Of a stretch of DNA of 64,000 nucleotides, positions 54,116-63,326 are shown in pieces. The translations under genes were made by a program, and so were the position numbers. How positions within the stretch are numbered: the stretch's first letter is position 1; each line of letters opens with the position of its first letter. Where the stretch lies: positions 1 to 64,000 of the forward strand of contig JAHHIH010000021.1 of the NCBI GenBank assembly GCA_019358835.1, read 5' to 3'. The notes below the pieces were generated by a model. That model searched no databases. It was not told the DNA's origin and was given only the letters and a program-made list of their open reading frames with translations. Source of the stretch: Tildeniella torsiva UHER 1998/13D. Lineage in GTDB: Bacteria; Cyanobacteriota; Cyanobacteriia; Phormidesmidales; Phormidesmidaceae.

Positions 54116-55441
54116 ATGAAAAAAGTTTTCGTCCTCGATACCAACGTATTGCTTCACGATCCGATGGCAATGTTCAGGTTTGAGGACAATGATGTGGTGT
54201 TGCCCATCACCATCATCGAAGAACTCGATCGCTTCAAAAAAGGCACCGCCGACACGGGCCGTAACGCCCGCTACGTATCGCGCACGCTGGATGATCTGCG
54301 GCAGCAGGGCTCCCTGGTACACGGCATTCCCCTTGAAAAGGGCGGCACTTTAAAGGTGGCCCTGTGCCACCGCGATACCCTACTCCAGCTGCCCGCCGAG
54401 CTAGAGGGCGACCAGGGCGACAATGCCATTTTGGCTGTGGCGATGGAGTACAAACACAACCACGACATGCCCGTGGTGTTGGTCAGCAAAGACACCAACC
54501 TGCGCATCAAGGCCGATGCGGTGGGGCTGGTGGCCGAAGACTACGAAACCGACAAAATCGACTACGACGACCTCTACACCGGCACCCTGGAGGTGATGAC
54601 CTCCGCCGAGGCCATGAGCCAGCTGTTTGGCGACGGCCACCTCAGGCTCGATGTGCCCCTCTACCCCAACCAGGCCGTGACCCTGGTCGATGAGTCGAAC
54701 CCCAACCACACGGCACTGGCCATGGTGCAGGGCAGCAGCGGCAAGCTGGTACCCCTCAGCAAGCTACCCCACGCGGGGGTGTCGCGGGTGCAGCCCCGCA
54801 ACCGCGAGCAGCGGTTTGCCTTTGAGCTGCTGCTGCAAGACTCGATCTCGCTGGTGACGCTGGTGGGTAGGGCGGGCACGGGGAAGACGCTGCTGGCGAT
54901 CGCCGCTGGGGTGCAAAAAGTCGCTGACGAGCGCCTCTACTCGCGCCTGCTGATCGCCCGCCCCATCGTGCCCCTGGGCCGCGACATTGGCTACCTGCCC
55001 GGCGACATCCGCGACAAGCTCAACCCTTGGATGCAGCCCCTCTACGACAACTTCGACCTGATCTTTGGCACCCAGGATATGCGCGGTCGCCCGGAGCACT
55101 GGCGGCGCGGCCACGAGGAAATGATCGACCAGGGCTTATTGCAGATTGAGCCGCTGACCTACATTCGGGGGCGATCGATTCCCAAGCAGTTTTTGGTGGT
55201 GGATGAGGCCCAAAACCTTACCCCCCACGAGGTCAAAACCATTCTCACCCGTGCCGGGGAAGGCACCAAAATCATTCTTACCGGCGACCCCGACCAGATC
55301 GACAACCCCTATGTCGATGCCTCTAGCAACGGCCTCACCTACGTGGTCGAGCGCTTTAAGGACGAAGCCCTGGCTGGTCATATAACCCTCAATAAAGGGG
55401 AGCGATCGAGCCTAGCCGAGCGGGCGGCGATGTTGCTGTAG
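54116..55441 (+). CDS. PhoH2-type PIN-PhoH ATPase
   Basis: Fusion of an N-terminal PIN ribonuclease domain (about 1-135: KVFVLDTNVLLHDP, EELDRFKKG, KDTNLRIKADAVG) and a C-terminal PhoH helicase-like ATPase (about 225-440: GRAGTGKTLLAIAAG, FLVVDEAQNLTPHEVKT). 441 aa. PhoH2 proteins are sequence-specific RNA helicase/RNases, and in mycobacteria are paired with PhoAT. No small antitoxin-like gene is visible just upstream here, so a classical toxin-antitoxin role is not supported. Confidence 0.92.
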   Translation: MKKVFVLDTNVLLHDPMAMFRFEDNDVVLPITIIEELDRFKKGTADTGRNARYVSRTLDDLRQQGSLVHGIPLEKGGTLKVALCHRDTLLQLPAELEGDQGDNAILAVAMEYKHNHDMPVVLVSKDTNLRIKADAVGLVAEDYETDKIDYDDLYTGTLEVMTSAEAMSQLFGDGHLRLDVPLYPNQAVTLVDESNPNHTALAMVQGSSGKLVPLSKLPHAGVSRVQPRNREQRFAFELLLQDSISLVTLVGRAGTGKTLLAIAAGVQKVADERLYSRLLIARPIVPLGRDIGYLPGDIRDKLNPWMQPLYDNFDLIFGTQDMRGRPEHWRRGHEEMIDQGLLQIEPLTYIRGRSIPKQFLVVDEAQNLTPHEVKTILTRAGEGTKIILTGDPDQIDNPYVDASSNGLTYVVERFKDEALAGHITLNKGERSSLAERAAMLL

Positions 55442-55808
55442 AGTCGGCAAATCTATTAAATTCGCTAGCGAGCTAACGTAACTTTTAGAAAATAATTTCT
55501 CCACTGGTGGGCACTTCCCACCCTACGATTGAGTATCCTATTACTCAGTTCTGAGCTGTTGGGTTAAGTCGGCACTGCGATAGAGGCTTATCGGTTAACA
55601 GTATCTGCTCTTTATGAGTAGCCTTCATATTCATTCATTAAACAGTACTTAAATCAACACCAAACAGCATTGCAAACAACAGAAATGCCCTGGAATTATC
55701 CGCATTTCTTGATTCTTCTGGAGAGGAAATTAACCTTTAGCGTTGCGCCCCATGGATCCCTTTTAACTTGTTAAGATCACCACCAAATCTAGCAACGGGA
55801 GATTCTTT
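55442..55808. other. 367-base gap, no gene
   Basis: AT-richer stretch between two plus-strand genes. It contains a small hairpin GGTGGG-CACTT-CCCACC (about 55507-55523) without a T-run, and GGGAG just before the next ATG. Nothing else recognised. Confidence 0.5.
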
Positions 55809-56315
55809 ATGACTCGCTTTCTAGTAGCCGTAGTGGATGGTGCTAAAGCCAAGTTTTTAACTCTAGAGCCCGTGGCAGTGCCAGAGGTAGAATCTGGTCC
55901 CGATTTGATCGAGCGCTGCGAACTGCTGAATCCAGCGACAGAAACGACCGCTCAAGACCTGGGGGCCAGCCGCAACCGGGGCAGCGGCAACCGGGGCCAT
56001 AGCTATGACGATCGCCGAGGCAATTACCTGGTTGAATTTGAGCGCCGCTTTGCCCAAGCCATTGGGGCACAGATGGAAACGTTGATCAAGGCCTACGATC
56101 TCAACAGTCTGGTGCTGGTGGCCGAGCCGCAGATTTTGGGTACCTTGCGCGACTGTTTGGCGGGGGTGAATAACCGTTTGCAGGTGCAAGAACTGGCCAA
56201 AGACCTGTGCAAAATGAAGCCTCGACAGCTGCAAGATTACCTGGCCGAAAAGGGCGTGCTGCCGACTCGACAGGTGGCGTGGGCAACGGTGCGATCGCGC
56301 TACAGCAACAGCTAG
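55809..56315 (+). CDS. Host attachment protein family (Host_attach)
   Basis: A 168-aa member of the family first described as required for attachment to host (Agrobacterium), now known as a bacterial eRF1-like fold in many free-living bacteria. Seen: MTRFLVAVVDGAKAKFLTLEP and the C-terminal LAKDLCKMKPRQLQDYLAEKG. An internal basic Gly-rich stretch (SRNRGSGNRGHSYDD) is unusual and probably flexible. The family name should not be read as function; a translation- or stress-related role is more likely. Confidence 0.85.
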   Translation: MTRFLVAVVDGAKAKFLTLEPVAVPEVESGPDLIERCELLNPATETTAQDLGASRNRGSGNRGHSYDDRRGNYLVEFERRFAQAIGAQMETLIKAYDLNSLVLVAEPQILGTLRDCLAGVNNRLQVQELAKDLCKMKPRQLQDYLAEKGVLPTRQVAWATVRSRYSNS

Positions 56316-56326
56316 CCCCTACCCGT

Positions 56327-57649
56327 TCAATCCAGCAGAGCCAGGGCCTCAGTCAGCGGCAGAGGACGGCTGAATAAAAAGCCCTGGCCAATGTCGCAGC
56401 CCATCGATTTTAGGGCCGCCATCTGGGCCGGGGTTTCAATGCCCTCAGCCACGGTGGGCAGGCCCAGCTGGCGGGCGATGTCGATAATTGAGCCAACGAG
56501 AATTTTGGCGCGATCGCTGCTGCACAGTTTTTGAATAAACGACTGATCGATTTTTAGACAGTCAATTTCGCAGCGTTCTAGGTAGTTGAGGCTAGAGTAG
56601 CCCGTGCCAAAGTCGTCGAGGGAAACCTCGAACCCGGCGGCGCGACACTTGCCGATAGAGTCGATCGCCTCAACCTCATTCAAAAAGATGCGCTCTGTCA
56701 CCTCCAGCTTAATTTGCTGGGCATCAACGCCGTGGCGCTGGGTGCAGGCAATCAACCGTTCAAAAAAGTCGGGCTGCTGAAACTGGCGCACCGAGATGTT
56801 GATGCTAATAAAAAAGTCGGTGCTGCTCTGGCCAAGACTCTCTAAATGGGTTTGAAAGCGGCATAGATCGGCACAGGAATGCTCTAAAATCCAGTCGCCC
56901 ATGGGCAAAATTAGCGACGTTTCTTCGGCCAAAGCAATAAAGCGCTGGGGAGTAACCGCACCGCGCTGGGGGCACTGCCACCGCAGCAGCGCCTCAAAGC
57001 CCACAATGGTGCCATTGGTGAGGTTAATAAGGGGTTGATACACCAGCGATAAATCGTCGTTGCGGACGGCATTTTGCAGGTCAGACTCCAGTTTAATGTC
57101 GTCTAAGATTTCTTGATATTGCTGACTTCTGGCGTAGGCTTGCTCGGTGACGGCGGGGCGGGGCAGGCTAATTTGCGGGGTCGCTAGCGTTCTCAGGTAG
57201 GCGTTGTAGGCCCGATTGCGGTGCAGCGACATCGAGATAAACAGCCGCACCATGGGCGACGACGACTCAATACGCTCGGCCACCTGAGCTGCCGACACCA
57301 CCATGCAGCGGCAGGGGCTCAGGGCCTTGGCTGAGGCCGACCGGGGCGAGGCGTCAATAATACCCATTTCCCCAAAAATATCTCCAGCCCCCAGCACATT
57401 GAGCTGGAGTGAATCGTCCCCCGTGCCCACAAAAATTTCAACGTAACCTGACTCAAGAATGTAGGCTTTATCGGCGGTGCTGCCCTCGATAAAAATGGTT
57501 TCACCAGCCGTAAACAGGCGAATGTTGCAGTTAGGGGCGATCGCAATGTCAGCCGCCAGACCAGTACCGTCGCCGTCTTCGGGGGCAGGTTCCATGGGGA
57601 CTAATGAACCGGGTGGTAAAGGGCAAGACAAATGAGGAATATTTTTCAT
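56327..57649 (-). CDS. Cyclic-nucleotide-binding EAL phosphodiesterase
   Basis: Cytoplasmic c-di-GMP phosphodiesterase with an N-terminal cNMP domain, 440 aa. The cNMP domain (about 30-150) has IFVGTGDDSLQLN, the phosphate-binding-cassette-like GDIFGEMGIIDASPRSASA, and the conserved Arg-Ser pair. The EAL domain (about 195-435) has FEALLRW, TERIFLNEVEAID, DDFGTGYSSLNYLERCEIDCLKIDQSF and the C-terminal EGIETPAQ. Catalytic residues look intact. cAMP or cGMP binding would control c-di-GMP breakdown. A perfect CRP-type operator lies 138 bases upstream of its ATG. Confidence 0.93.
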   Translation of the reverse strand: MKNIPHLSCPLPPGSLVPMEPAPEDGDGTGLAADIAIAPNCNIRLFTAGETIFIEGSTADKAYILESGYVEIFVGTGDDSLQLNVLGAGDIFGEMGIIDASPRSASAKALSPCRCMVVSAAQVAERIESSSPMVRLFISMSLHRNRAYNAYLRTLATPQISLPRPAVTEQAYARSQQYQEILDDIKLESDLQNAVRNDDLSLVYQPLINLTNGTIVGFEALLRWQCPQRGAVTPQRFIALAEETSLILPMGDWILEHSCADLCRFQTHLESLGQSSTDFFISINISVRQFQQPDFFERLIACTQRHGVDAQQIKLEVTERIFLNEVEAIDSIGKCRAAGFEVSLDDFGTGYSSLNYLERCEIDCLKIDQSFIQKLCSSDRAKILVGSIIDIARQLGLPTVAEGIETPAQMAALKSMGCDIGQGFLFSRPLPLTEALALLD

Positions 57650-57786
57650 AGCGAGAGCGATTTTCAGGGGGTTGCCTTAGCATCCCCTATTTTTTGAAGA
57701 CCGTTCATGGCCCCAGTGTGAAGTGTCAGTAAGCATTTATGAAAACTATAGCCAATCACAGAATCGTCTGGTAGCTGTCACACCCA

Positions 57787-57806
57787 GTTGTGATCTAAAT
57801 CACAAC
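57787..57806. promoter_or_regulatory. Perfect CRP/SyCRP1-type operator
   Basis: GTTGTGAT-CTAA-ATCACAAC, a 20-bp palindrome with exact 8-bp arms, containing TGTGA-N6-TCACA, the CRP consensus also used by SyCRP1 in Synechocystis. It lies between the divergent cNMP-EAL gene (ATG at 57649) and mdh (ATG at 57931), 138 and 124 bases away. Either or both may be cAMP-controlled. Confidence 0.75.
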
Positions 57807-57930
57807 AACTAAAGGATAAACGACTTAGCATCCGCCAGAATATGGACGGTGTCCCAGGCCTCATTGAGGGCATCATCAGGCTAGGGGCATCTCAGGATGC
57901 CCAGCCAAGTCCTTTCGCTGTGTTAACGCC

Positions 57931-58902
57931 ATGACTGCCTTCTCTGCCACCTCTGCTTGCAGCCCGGTTAGCCAGGTTACTGTGGTGGGGGCGGGCAACG
58001 TGGGCAGCACCCTCGCCCAGCGCCTGCTAGAGCGCAACCTGGCCAACGTGGTGCTGGTCGATATTGTCGAAGGCCGACCTCAGGGCGTTGCCCTCGACCT
58101 GTCCCAGGCGGCGGGCTGTGAGGGGCACAACCGCACCATTGTGGGCACCAACGACTACCGAGATACCGCCAACTCAGACATTGTGGTGATTACCGCTGGG
58201 CTGCCCCGCCGACCGGGCATGACCCGCGACGACCTCACCCAAGTGAATGGCAAGATTGTGGTAGATACCCTGCGCCAGGCCCTGGCCGTATCGCCCCAGG
58301 CCAGCGTGATTGTGGTGACTAACCCGCTCGATGTGATGGCCTACCTGGCCTGGAAAGCCAGCGACCTCCCCCCCCAGCGGGTGATGGGCATGGCTGGGGT
58401 GCTCGACTCGGCCCGGTTTCAAACCTTTATTGCCTGGGAGTTGGGGGTGCCGCCGCGCGATGTCTCGGCCATGGTGCTGGGGGGTCACGGTGACCTGATG
58501 GTGCCCCTGCCCAGCTACACCACCGTCAACGGCATTCCGGTGGCTGAACTGCTGCCCGCAGACCGGCTACAAGCGCTGATCGATCGCACCCGCAACGGCG
58601 GCGCTGAAATTGTGCAGTTGCTCAAGCAGGGGGGGGCTTACTACGCGCCAGCTTCTTCGGCCTGCGTCATGGTGGAGTCGATGCTGCTCAACCAGCGGCG
58701 CATTTTGCCCCTGGCCGCCCATCTCACGGGCCAGTACGGCCTAGACGGTCTATATCTGGGGGTGCCCTGTCGCCTGGGCCAGGGCGGTGTTGAAGAGATT
58801 CTAGAACTGTCGCTGACCCCGGCAGAGCAGTCGGCCTTGGAGCGATCGGCGGCCTCGGTCAAAGAGCAGCTACCGCAAGCCCTAGCCCTGTTAAACTCGT
58901 AA
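57931..58902 (+). CDS. mdh: Malate dehydrogenase
   Basis: NAD-dependent malate dehydrogenase of the LDH-like type, 323 aa. Seen: Rossmann [19 protein letters not shown], the substrate-specificity loop [15 protein letters not shown] (Arg where lactate dehydrogenase has Gln), [11 protein letters not shown] and catalytic His in [12 protein letters not shown]. It interconverts malate and oxaloacetate in the central pathways. A CRP-type operator lies upstream. Confidence 0.94.
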   Translation: MTAFSATSACSPVSQVTVVGAGNVGSTLAQRLLERNLANVVLVDIVEGRPQGVALDLSQAAGCEGHNRTIVGTNDYRDTANSDIVVITAGLPRRPGMTRDDLTQVNGKIVVDTLRQALAVSPQASVIVVTNPLDVMAYLAWKASDLPPQRVMGMAGVLDSARFQTFIAWELGVPPRDVSAMVLGGHGDLMVPLPSYTTVNGIPVAELLPADRLQALIDRTRNGGAEIVQLLKQGGAYYAPASSACVMVESMLLNQRRILPLAAHLTGQYGLDGLYLGVPCRLGQGGVEEILELSLTPAEQSALERSAASVKEQLPQALALLNS

Positions 58903-58975
58903 TTCCTATGCTGGGCATAACAAATCTGAGGTGCACATCTAGCTAGTCTCAATAGATCATAAAGTCCCCGCGACC

Positions 58976-59062
58976 CTCACCCCCGGCCCCTCTCCCAGGA
59001 AGGAGAGGGGAGCCGGAACCAGACTTCAAAGCCCCTCTCCCAGCTTGGTAGAGGGATTTAGG
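58976..59062. repeat. Dispersed cyanobacterial CCCCTCTCCC hairpin repeat
   Basis: Two hairpins: CGGCCCCTCTCC with GGAGAGGGGAGCCG (58984-59015), then CCCCTCTCCC with the imperfect partner GGTAGAGGG (59032-59055). This paired CCCCTCTCCC/GGAGAGGGG unit is common in cyanobacterial intergenic regions, and here follows mdh. It may act as a processing or termination structure. Confidence 0.75.
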
Positions 59063-59146
59063 CTGTAGCTTGCTTCCCGCAGGGTGGGTTGGATTACGGT
59101 AAGAAAGCGTGTTTGTGATCTTACTGAGTCTAGCTGAGGCATTTTT

Positions 59147-59186
59147 CCTTAAACGTTCGATGTTTGGACGTTCAAACGTTTTAAGG
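59147..59186. repeat. Imperfect inverted repeat sharing a 14-mer with 15381-15408
   Basis: CCTTAAACGTTCG (59147-59159) pairs imperfectly with CGTTTTAAGG (59177-59186). The internal ACGTTCAAACGTTT (59168-59181) is identical to the core of the palindrome at 15385-15398. Probably the same repeat or operator family. Confidence 0.65.
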
Positions 59187-59239
59187 ATTTCTTGTCGTGC
59201 TGACCAACGTGACTGTGGCTATATCTCGCACAGCCCGTT

Positions 59240-59326
59240 TCAGGCTAGCAGAATAACTAGCAGCAGAAAGCCGAAGACGGAAGCGCCGGACTGCCAGAAA
59301 ATTTTAGAAGCGGTGTTGTTGACCAT
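59240..59326 (-). CDS. Candidate 28-residue single-span membrane peptide
   Basis: ATG at 59324-59326, TGA at 59240-59242. The peptide starts MVNNTASKIFWQSG and ends with a hydrophobic stretch SVFGFLLLVILLA, enough for one membrane span. GGTAAGAG lies just upstream as ribosome-binding site. Size and shape resemble the tiny membrane subunits common in cyanobacteria, but I cannot match it to a named one. Confidence 0.4.
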   Translation of the reverse strand: MVNNTASKIFWQSGASVFGFLLLVILLA

Positions 59327-59532
59327 GACTCTTACCTTACAGGTTAAGGATAGAAACACTGTGTGGTCTAAGCATTCCCAAATCTAACCTTAGAATCTTT
59401 GGGATTTAGACTACTAGGCTCTACTCTCACTGTAGGTCTCTGGGCCTAGAACTATCGTGATGGATGTGCCACAACTCCGGTGATTCTAGAGCCCAGCGGC
59501 GGTGACCTCGATCAGCTGTTTCGTCGAATGCT

Positions 59533-60885
59533 ATGAATTCAACCGCCCTGCCCGAGTTTTTGCAGCGCTCTGCCGATCACTACTGGCTACAAAACGCCCG
59601 CCTGCCCCTGGCCTGCATCGATGGGTCGGTATCTTGGAAGACTGCGATCGCCGCCCTCTCCGCTCTCCCAATATCAGAAGAATTGGTCGCCGCCCACCTA
59701 GAAATTCAGGACGGACGGATCGCGGCCATAATTCCGGCCAGCCAGCCCCTCGACCTCGGCCAGCCCTCCTGGGATTTGCGCCAGGGCATGGTGTGGCCCT
59801 GCTTTGCCGACTGTCACACCCATTTAGATAAAGGGCATACCTGGTTTCGCAACCCAAACCCCGACGGTACCTTTGACTCAGCTCTTAAGGCCGCCGAAGC
59901 CGACCACAGTAATTGGAGCGCTGAAGATCTTTACCCCCGCATGAGCTTTGGCCTGCGGTGCAGCTATGCCCACGGTACCCAGGCCGTCAGAACCCATCTG
60001 GATTGTTTGGATGGACAAGCGGAGATTAGCTTTGCGGTCTTCGATCGGCTGCGGCAGGAGTGGGCGGGCAAGATTGTGCTCCAGGCGGTGTGTCTGGTGT
60101 CGATGGACTACTACGATGGCCCGGAAGCTGAAAAGCTGGCCGATATCGTTGCCCAGTACGGCGGCATTTTGGGCGGGGTGATCTATCCCCAACCGGGTCT
60201 AGAGGCCCAGATCGATCGCGCCTTTGAGCTGGCCGAGGCGCGGGGGCTTGACCTCGATTTTCATGTGGATGAAAGCCTGAACCCCAAGGCGGAAGGGCTG
60301 CGGGTGGTGGCCGAAACCAAGCTGCGGCGAGGGTTTCAGGGTAAGGTCAACTGCGGCCACTGCTGTAGTCTATCGGTGCAGGGGGGCGATCGCGCCCAAC
60401 ATACCCTGGCCCTGCTCCAGCAAGCGGGCATCAGCGTCGTGAGCCTGCCCATGTGCAACCTCTATCTGCAAGACCGCCAGCCGGGCCGTATGCCTCGCTA
60501 TCGCGGCGTCACCCTGCTGCCCGAGCTGCGCCAGTTTGAGGTGGCGGTGGCCCTGTCCAGCGACAACTGCCGCGACGCCTTTTTTGCCTACGGCGACCAC
60601 GACATGGTGGAAGTCTTTACTCAGTCGGTGCGCATTGGCCACCTCGATCGCCCCATTGGCGACTGGCCCCAAGCGGTGACCTGCACCCCAGCCCAGACCA
60701 TGGGGCTCGATGTCGGGCTGCTGGGGGTGGGTCGCCCCGCCGACCTGGTGGTGTTTAAAGCTCGCAGCTTTAGCGAACTGCTGTCGCGGCACCAGGGCGA
60801 TCGCGTCGTGATTCGCGATGGCTGCCCCATCGACACCACCCTGCCCGACTACGCCGAACTCGATGCCGTGGTGGGAATCGCCTAG
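59533..60885 (+). CDS. Cytosine deaminase-like amidohydrolase
   Basis: Metal-dependent amidohydrolase of the cytosine deaminase (CodA-like) type, 450 aa. Metal ligands: DCHTHLDKG (HxH), FHVDESLN (His), GHCCSL (His) and SSDNCRDAF (Asp). It would convert cytosine to uracil, or act on a related heterocycle such as isoguanine or creatinine-like compounds. No uptake gene is next to it. Start ATG at 59533. Confidence 0.88.
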   Translation: MNSTALPEFLQRSADHYWLQNARLPLACIDGSVSWKTAIAALSALPISEELVAAHLEIQDGRIAAIIPASQPLDLGQPSWDLRQGMVWPCFADCHTHLDKGHTWFRNPNPDGTFDSALKAAEADHSNWSAEDLYPRMSFGLRCSYAHGTQAVRTHLDCLDGQAEISFAVFDRLRQEWAGKIVLQAVCLVSMDYYDGPEAEKLADIVAQYGGILGGVIYPQPGLEAQIDRAFELAEARGLDLDFHVDESLNPKAEGLRVVAETKLRRGFQGKVNCGHCCSLSVQGGDRAQHTLALLQQAGISVVSLPMCNLYLQDRQPGRMPRYRGVTLLPELRQFEVAVALSSDNCRDAFFAYGDHDMVEVFTQSVRIGHLDRPIGDWPQAVTCTPAQTMGLDVGLLGVGRPADLVVFKARSFSELLSRHQGDRVVIRDGCPIDTTLPDYAELDAVVGIA

Positions 60886-61050
60886 CCAATTTCACCCCAA
60901 CCAGGAAAACCGAACTTCCTTCGGGCGTGGGGTTTGCTACGCTAAATCCAGAGCTAGACGCGGGTCTGGAGGAATTGGCGGTAGCCCTCCTCCGGCCAGA
61001 GTTGACTACAATAGTCGCCAGCTTGAGCGCGGGTTTTTAGGAGGACAGGA

Positions 61051-62034
61051 ATGGCTGCTACGGGCTTTAAAGACTACTACGCGGTGCTGGGGGTCAATCG
61101 CACGGCAAGTGCCGACGAGATTAAGCAGTCTTTTCGCAAGCTGGCCCGCAAGTACCACCCCGACGTTAACCCCGACGACAAAACCGCCGAGGCCAAGTTC
61201 AAAGAGGTGAGCGAAGCCTACGAGGTGCTTTCCGACGCCGACAAGCGCAAAAAGTACGACCAATACGGTCAGTATTGGCAGCAGGCCAGCCGGGCCGGGG
61301 CCGGGGCTCCCTACGGCAACCCTGGCGACATGGGCGGCTTTGACTTTAGCAATTACGGCAGCTTCGACGAGTTCATCAACGAGCTGCTGGGTCGTTTTGC
61401 CACCCCCGGTGGCGGCAGCGCCCGCTCCTATCCCTACGGGACTCCTGGGGGCGGGCCGGGTGGCTCTGGCTTTGGCTACGAAACCGCCCCTACCCAATCC
61501 TTTGATCAAGAGGCCAGCATTCGCCTCACCTTTGGCGAAGCCTTTAACGGTGCTCAGAAGCGGCTGCGCATTGGCAACGACAGCGTCGATGTGCGAATTC
61601 CACCGGGGGTTAAGCAGGGCAGCAAAATTCGCCTCAAAGGCAAGGGGCCAATCAACCCCTACAGCAAGCAGCCCGCCGACATCTACCTGGTGGTGCAGCT
61701 AGAGGGCCACAGCTTTTACACCCTGGAGGGCGATAGCCTCACCGCTGAAGTGCCCATTGCCCCCGACGAGGCCGTGCTGGGGGGCAAAATCGACGTGCCC
61801 ATCCCCGACGGTAGCGTGACCATGAACTTGCCTGCGGGGGTGCGATCGGGCCAAACCCTGCGGCTGCGAGGCAAGGGCTGGCCCCGACCCAAGGGCGATC
61901 GCGGCGACCTGCTGATCAAAGTCGTGATCACCCCTCCGACCAGCCTCAGCGACAGCGAGCGACAGCTCTATGAAAAAATTCGCGACGGTCGCACCACCAA
62001 CCCCCGCCAAAGCCTGGCCAACACCCGGCTGTAG
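61051..62034 (+). CDS. DnaJ-family co-chaperone (type II, CbpA-like)
   Basis: J-domain protein, 327 aa. J domain at about 5-72 with HPD at 36-38 ([12 protein letters not shown]), a Gly-rich linker (about 80-155), and two C-terminal beta domains (about 160-310: [38 protein letters not shown]). There is no CxxCxGxG zinc-finger, hence type II. It stimulates a DnaK ATPase. GGAGGACAGGA precedes the ATG. Confidence 0.95.
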   Translation: MAATGFKDYYAVLGVNRTASADEIKQSFRKLARKYHPDVNPDDKTAEAKFKEVSEAYEVLSDADKRKKYDQYGQYWQQASRAGAGAPYGNPGDMGGFDFSNYGSFDEFINELLGRFATPGGGSARSYPYGTPGGGPGGSGFGYETAPTQSFDQEASIRLTFGEAFNGAQKRLRIGNDSVDVRIPPGVKQGSKIRLKGKGPINPYSKQPADIYLVVQLEGHSFYTLEGDSLTAEVPIAPDEAVLGGKIDVPIPDGSVTMNLPAGVRSGQTLRLRGKGWPRPKGDRGDLLIKVVITPPTSLSDSERQLYEKIRDGRTTNPRQSLANTRL

Positions 62035-62060
62035 AACAAGGCCCCCGATCGCAATAAAAA

Positions 62061-62099
62061 GCCCCCAGGGTTCCTCAAATAGGGAGGAACCCTGGGGGC
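62061..62099 (-). terminator. Strong intrinsic terminator between convergent genes
   Basis: A perfect 16-bp stem (GCCCCCAGGGTTCCTC, 62061-62076, with 62084-62099) and a 7-base loop. Read on the minus strand the stem is followed by TTTTTATT, so it best terminates the gene at 62119-62649. It probably also limits read-through from dnaJ. Confidence 0.88.
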
Positions 62100-62118
62100 C
62101 AGCTTAGCCGAGACGAAA

Positions 62119-62649
62119 TTACAGATCTTCAGCTCGACTGAGATCGCCGTAGAGCAGACTCAGCAGCGCACCACAGCCCAGCAGCTTGACGGCCTCTAGG
62201 CCAAAGTACAGCCCGTGCATCTGGTTCATAGCACCGGGTACCTCAACGGTGGCGGCAAAGGGGTCTAGCGCTGCACCCAAGGCACCCATGGCCGGTGCCA
62301 CCGCGTAGGTTAGCACTAGGGTAAGAGCCAGCAGGCCTAGCCCTAGCTCCACTGCCCAGCGGCTGCGCAGGCCGCTGGCGACCACGGGGCGCTGAGGGCG
62401 CGACTGCCGAGCCGCCAGCAGCCCCGTCAAAATAACGCCAGCGCAGAGCAGCTCCAGGCGGTTAAACACCCAAAACATGGCGTAGCCCGCCGAGCCAAAG
62501 TCGGGCTGGCTCATCATGCCGCCGACAAACAGCCCCGGCATAATCACAAAATCCATCAGCAGGCTGCTGCTGAACCAAAACATGAGCGCAAACAAAACCG
62601 CCCCGACCCAGGGGGTGGCTTTAGCAGTGGGATGAGATAGCGAATTCAT
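62119..62649 (-). CDS. Four-span membrane protein, DUF4149-like
   Basis: A 176-aa integral membrane protein with about four TM segments (12-40, 58-80, 98-122, 150-168). The segment SAGYAMFWVFNRLELLCAGVIL resembles DUF4149/TMEM205-like proteins. Function unknown. It is followed by a strong terminator. Confidence 0.72.
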   Translation of the reverse strand: MNSLSHPTAKATPWVGAVLFALMFWFSSSLLMDFVIMPGLFVGGMMSQPDFGSAGYAMFWVFNRLELLCAGVILTGLLAARQSRPQRPVVASGLRSRWAVELGLGLLALTLVLTYAVAPAMGALGAALDPFAATVEVPGAMNQMHGLYFGLEAVKLLGCGALLSLLYGDLSRAEDL

Positions 62650-62954
62650 GGATATAGGCCCTGTGAACTGAGATAAGCATGAAGCGTCGGGTTTAGAACT
62701 CGCGGGTTGGGCTGAGTTCCTTATTTATCAATGATTTCAGCCTAGCGAACTTTATTGGTCGCCCGTGTGAATTATTCTTTCGGCGCTGCGGTTTTCACGC
62801 CGTCGTTACGTTGCGACATGGAGGCCAAAGGCTTTAGCGCACTGGGGTTTGGGGCGATCGCAACGCTCTTTCACCCCCTACAGGTGAGAAAAAACGTAAC
62901 CTGCTGTCACAGGCGGTAATATTCTCAGCCCTGCCAAAATCTACAAAATACTCT
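62650..62954. other. 305-base gap, no gene
   Basis: Lies between the membrane-protein gene start and the sodX stop. No credible open frame. It probably carries the promoter of the membrane-protein gene; one HIP1-related site is present near 62855. Confidence 0.45.
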
Positions 62955-63326
62955 TTATGGAAACCGACACCCCACCCGGCCCACAATGTTTACCCAGGGC
63001 ACCCGGCCAAACTCGCGGCTATCAGTACTCTCCGCCGCGTTTAGCCCCTGCAAAAAGCAGCCGTCCTCGTCTACATACACCACCCACTTAATCAGCCTTA
63101 GCCCCGGCTGACGCGGATGGTAGGCCACTACCAAATCTCCCGGCTGGGGGCGCTGCCGTCGGTAGGCGAAGGGATCGATCAACACCTCCGTACCTGGCTC
63201 TAGCAGCGGCAGCATAGACGCCCCCACAATGCGAAACCGCCGCCGCTGGCGCAGCAGCCAGAGCACCACATCGGTGAGCTGACTATGGCGCAACTGCGGC
63301 GGCGGTTGGAGCGAAGGGGAAGTCAC
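62955..63326 (-). CDS. sodX: Nickel-SOD maturation protease (SodX)
   Basis: Signal-peptidase-like S26 protease, 123 aa, that removes the propeptide of NiSOD. Ser is in FRIVGASMLPLLEPG and the general-base Lys in LRLIKWVVYV, with a typical GDLVVAYHPRQ segment. No TM anchor is seen, as in other SodX. It is 143 bases after sodN, and the gap is a G-rich simple-sequence tract. Confidence 0.92.
   Translation of the reverse strand: MTSPSLQPPPQLRHSQLTDVVLWLLRQRRRFRIVGASMLPLLEPGTEVLIDPFAYRRQRPQPGDLVVAYHPRQPGLRLIKWVVYVDEDGCFLQGLNAAESTDSREFGRVPWVNIVGRVGCRFP

Noticed and set aside
55809-56315. A true host-attachment or symbiosis factor
   Set aside because: The family name is historical; members are widespread in free-living bacteria, and nothing nearby supports symbiosis.
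57931-58902. Lactate dehydrogenase
   Set aside because: The specificity loop has Arg (GLPRRPGM), which marks malate dehydrogenase.
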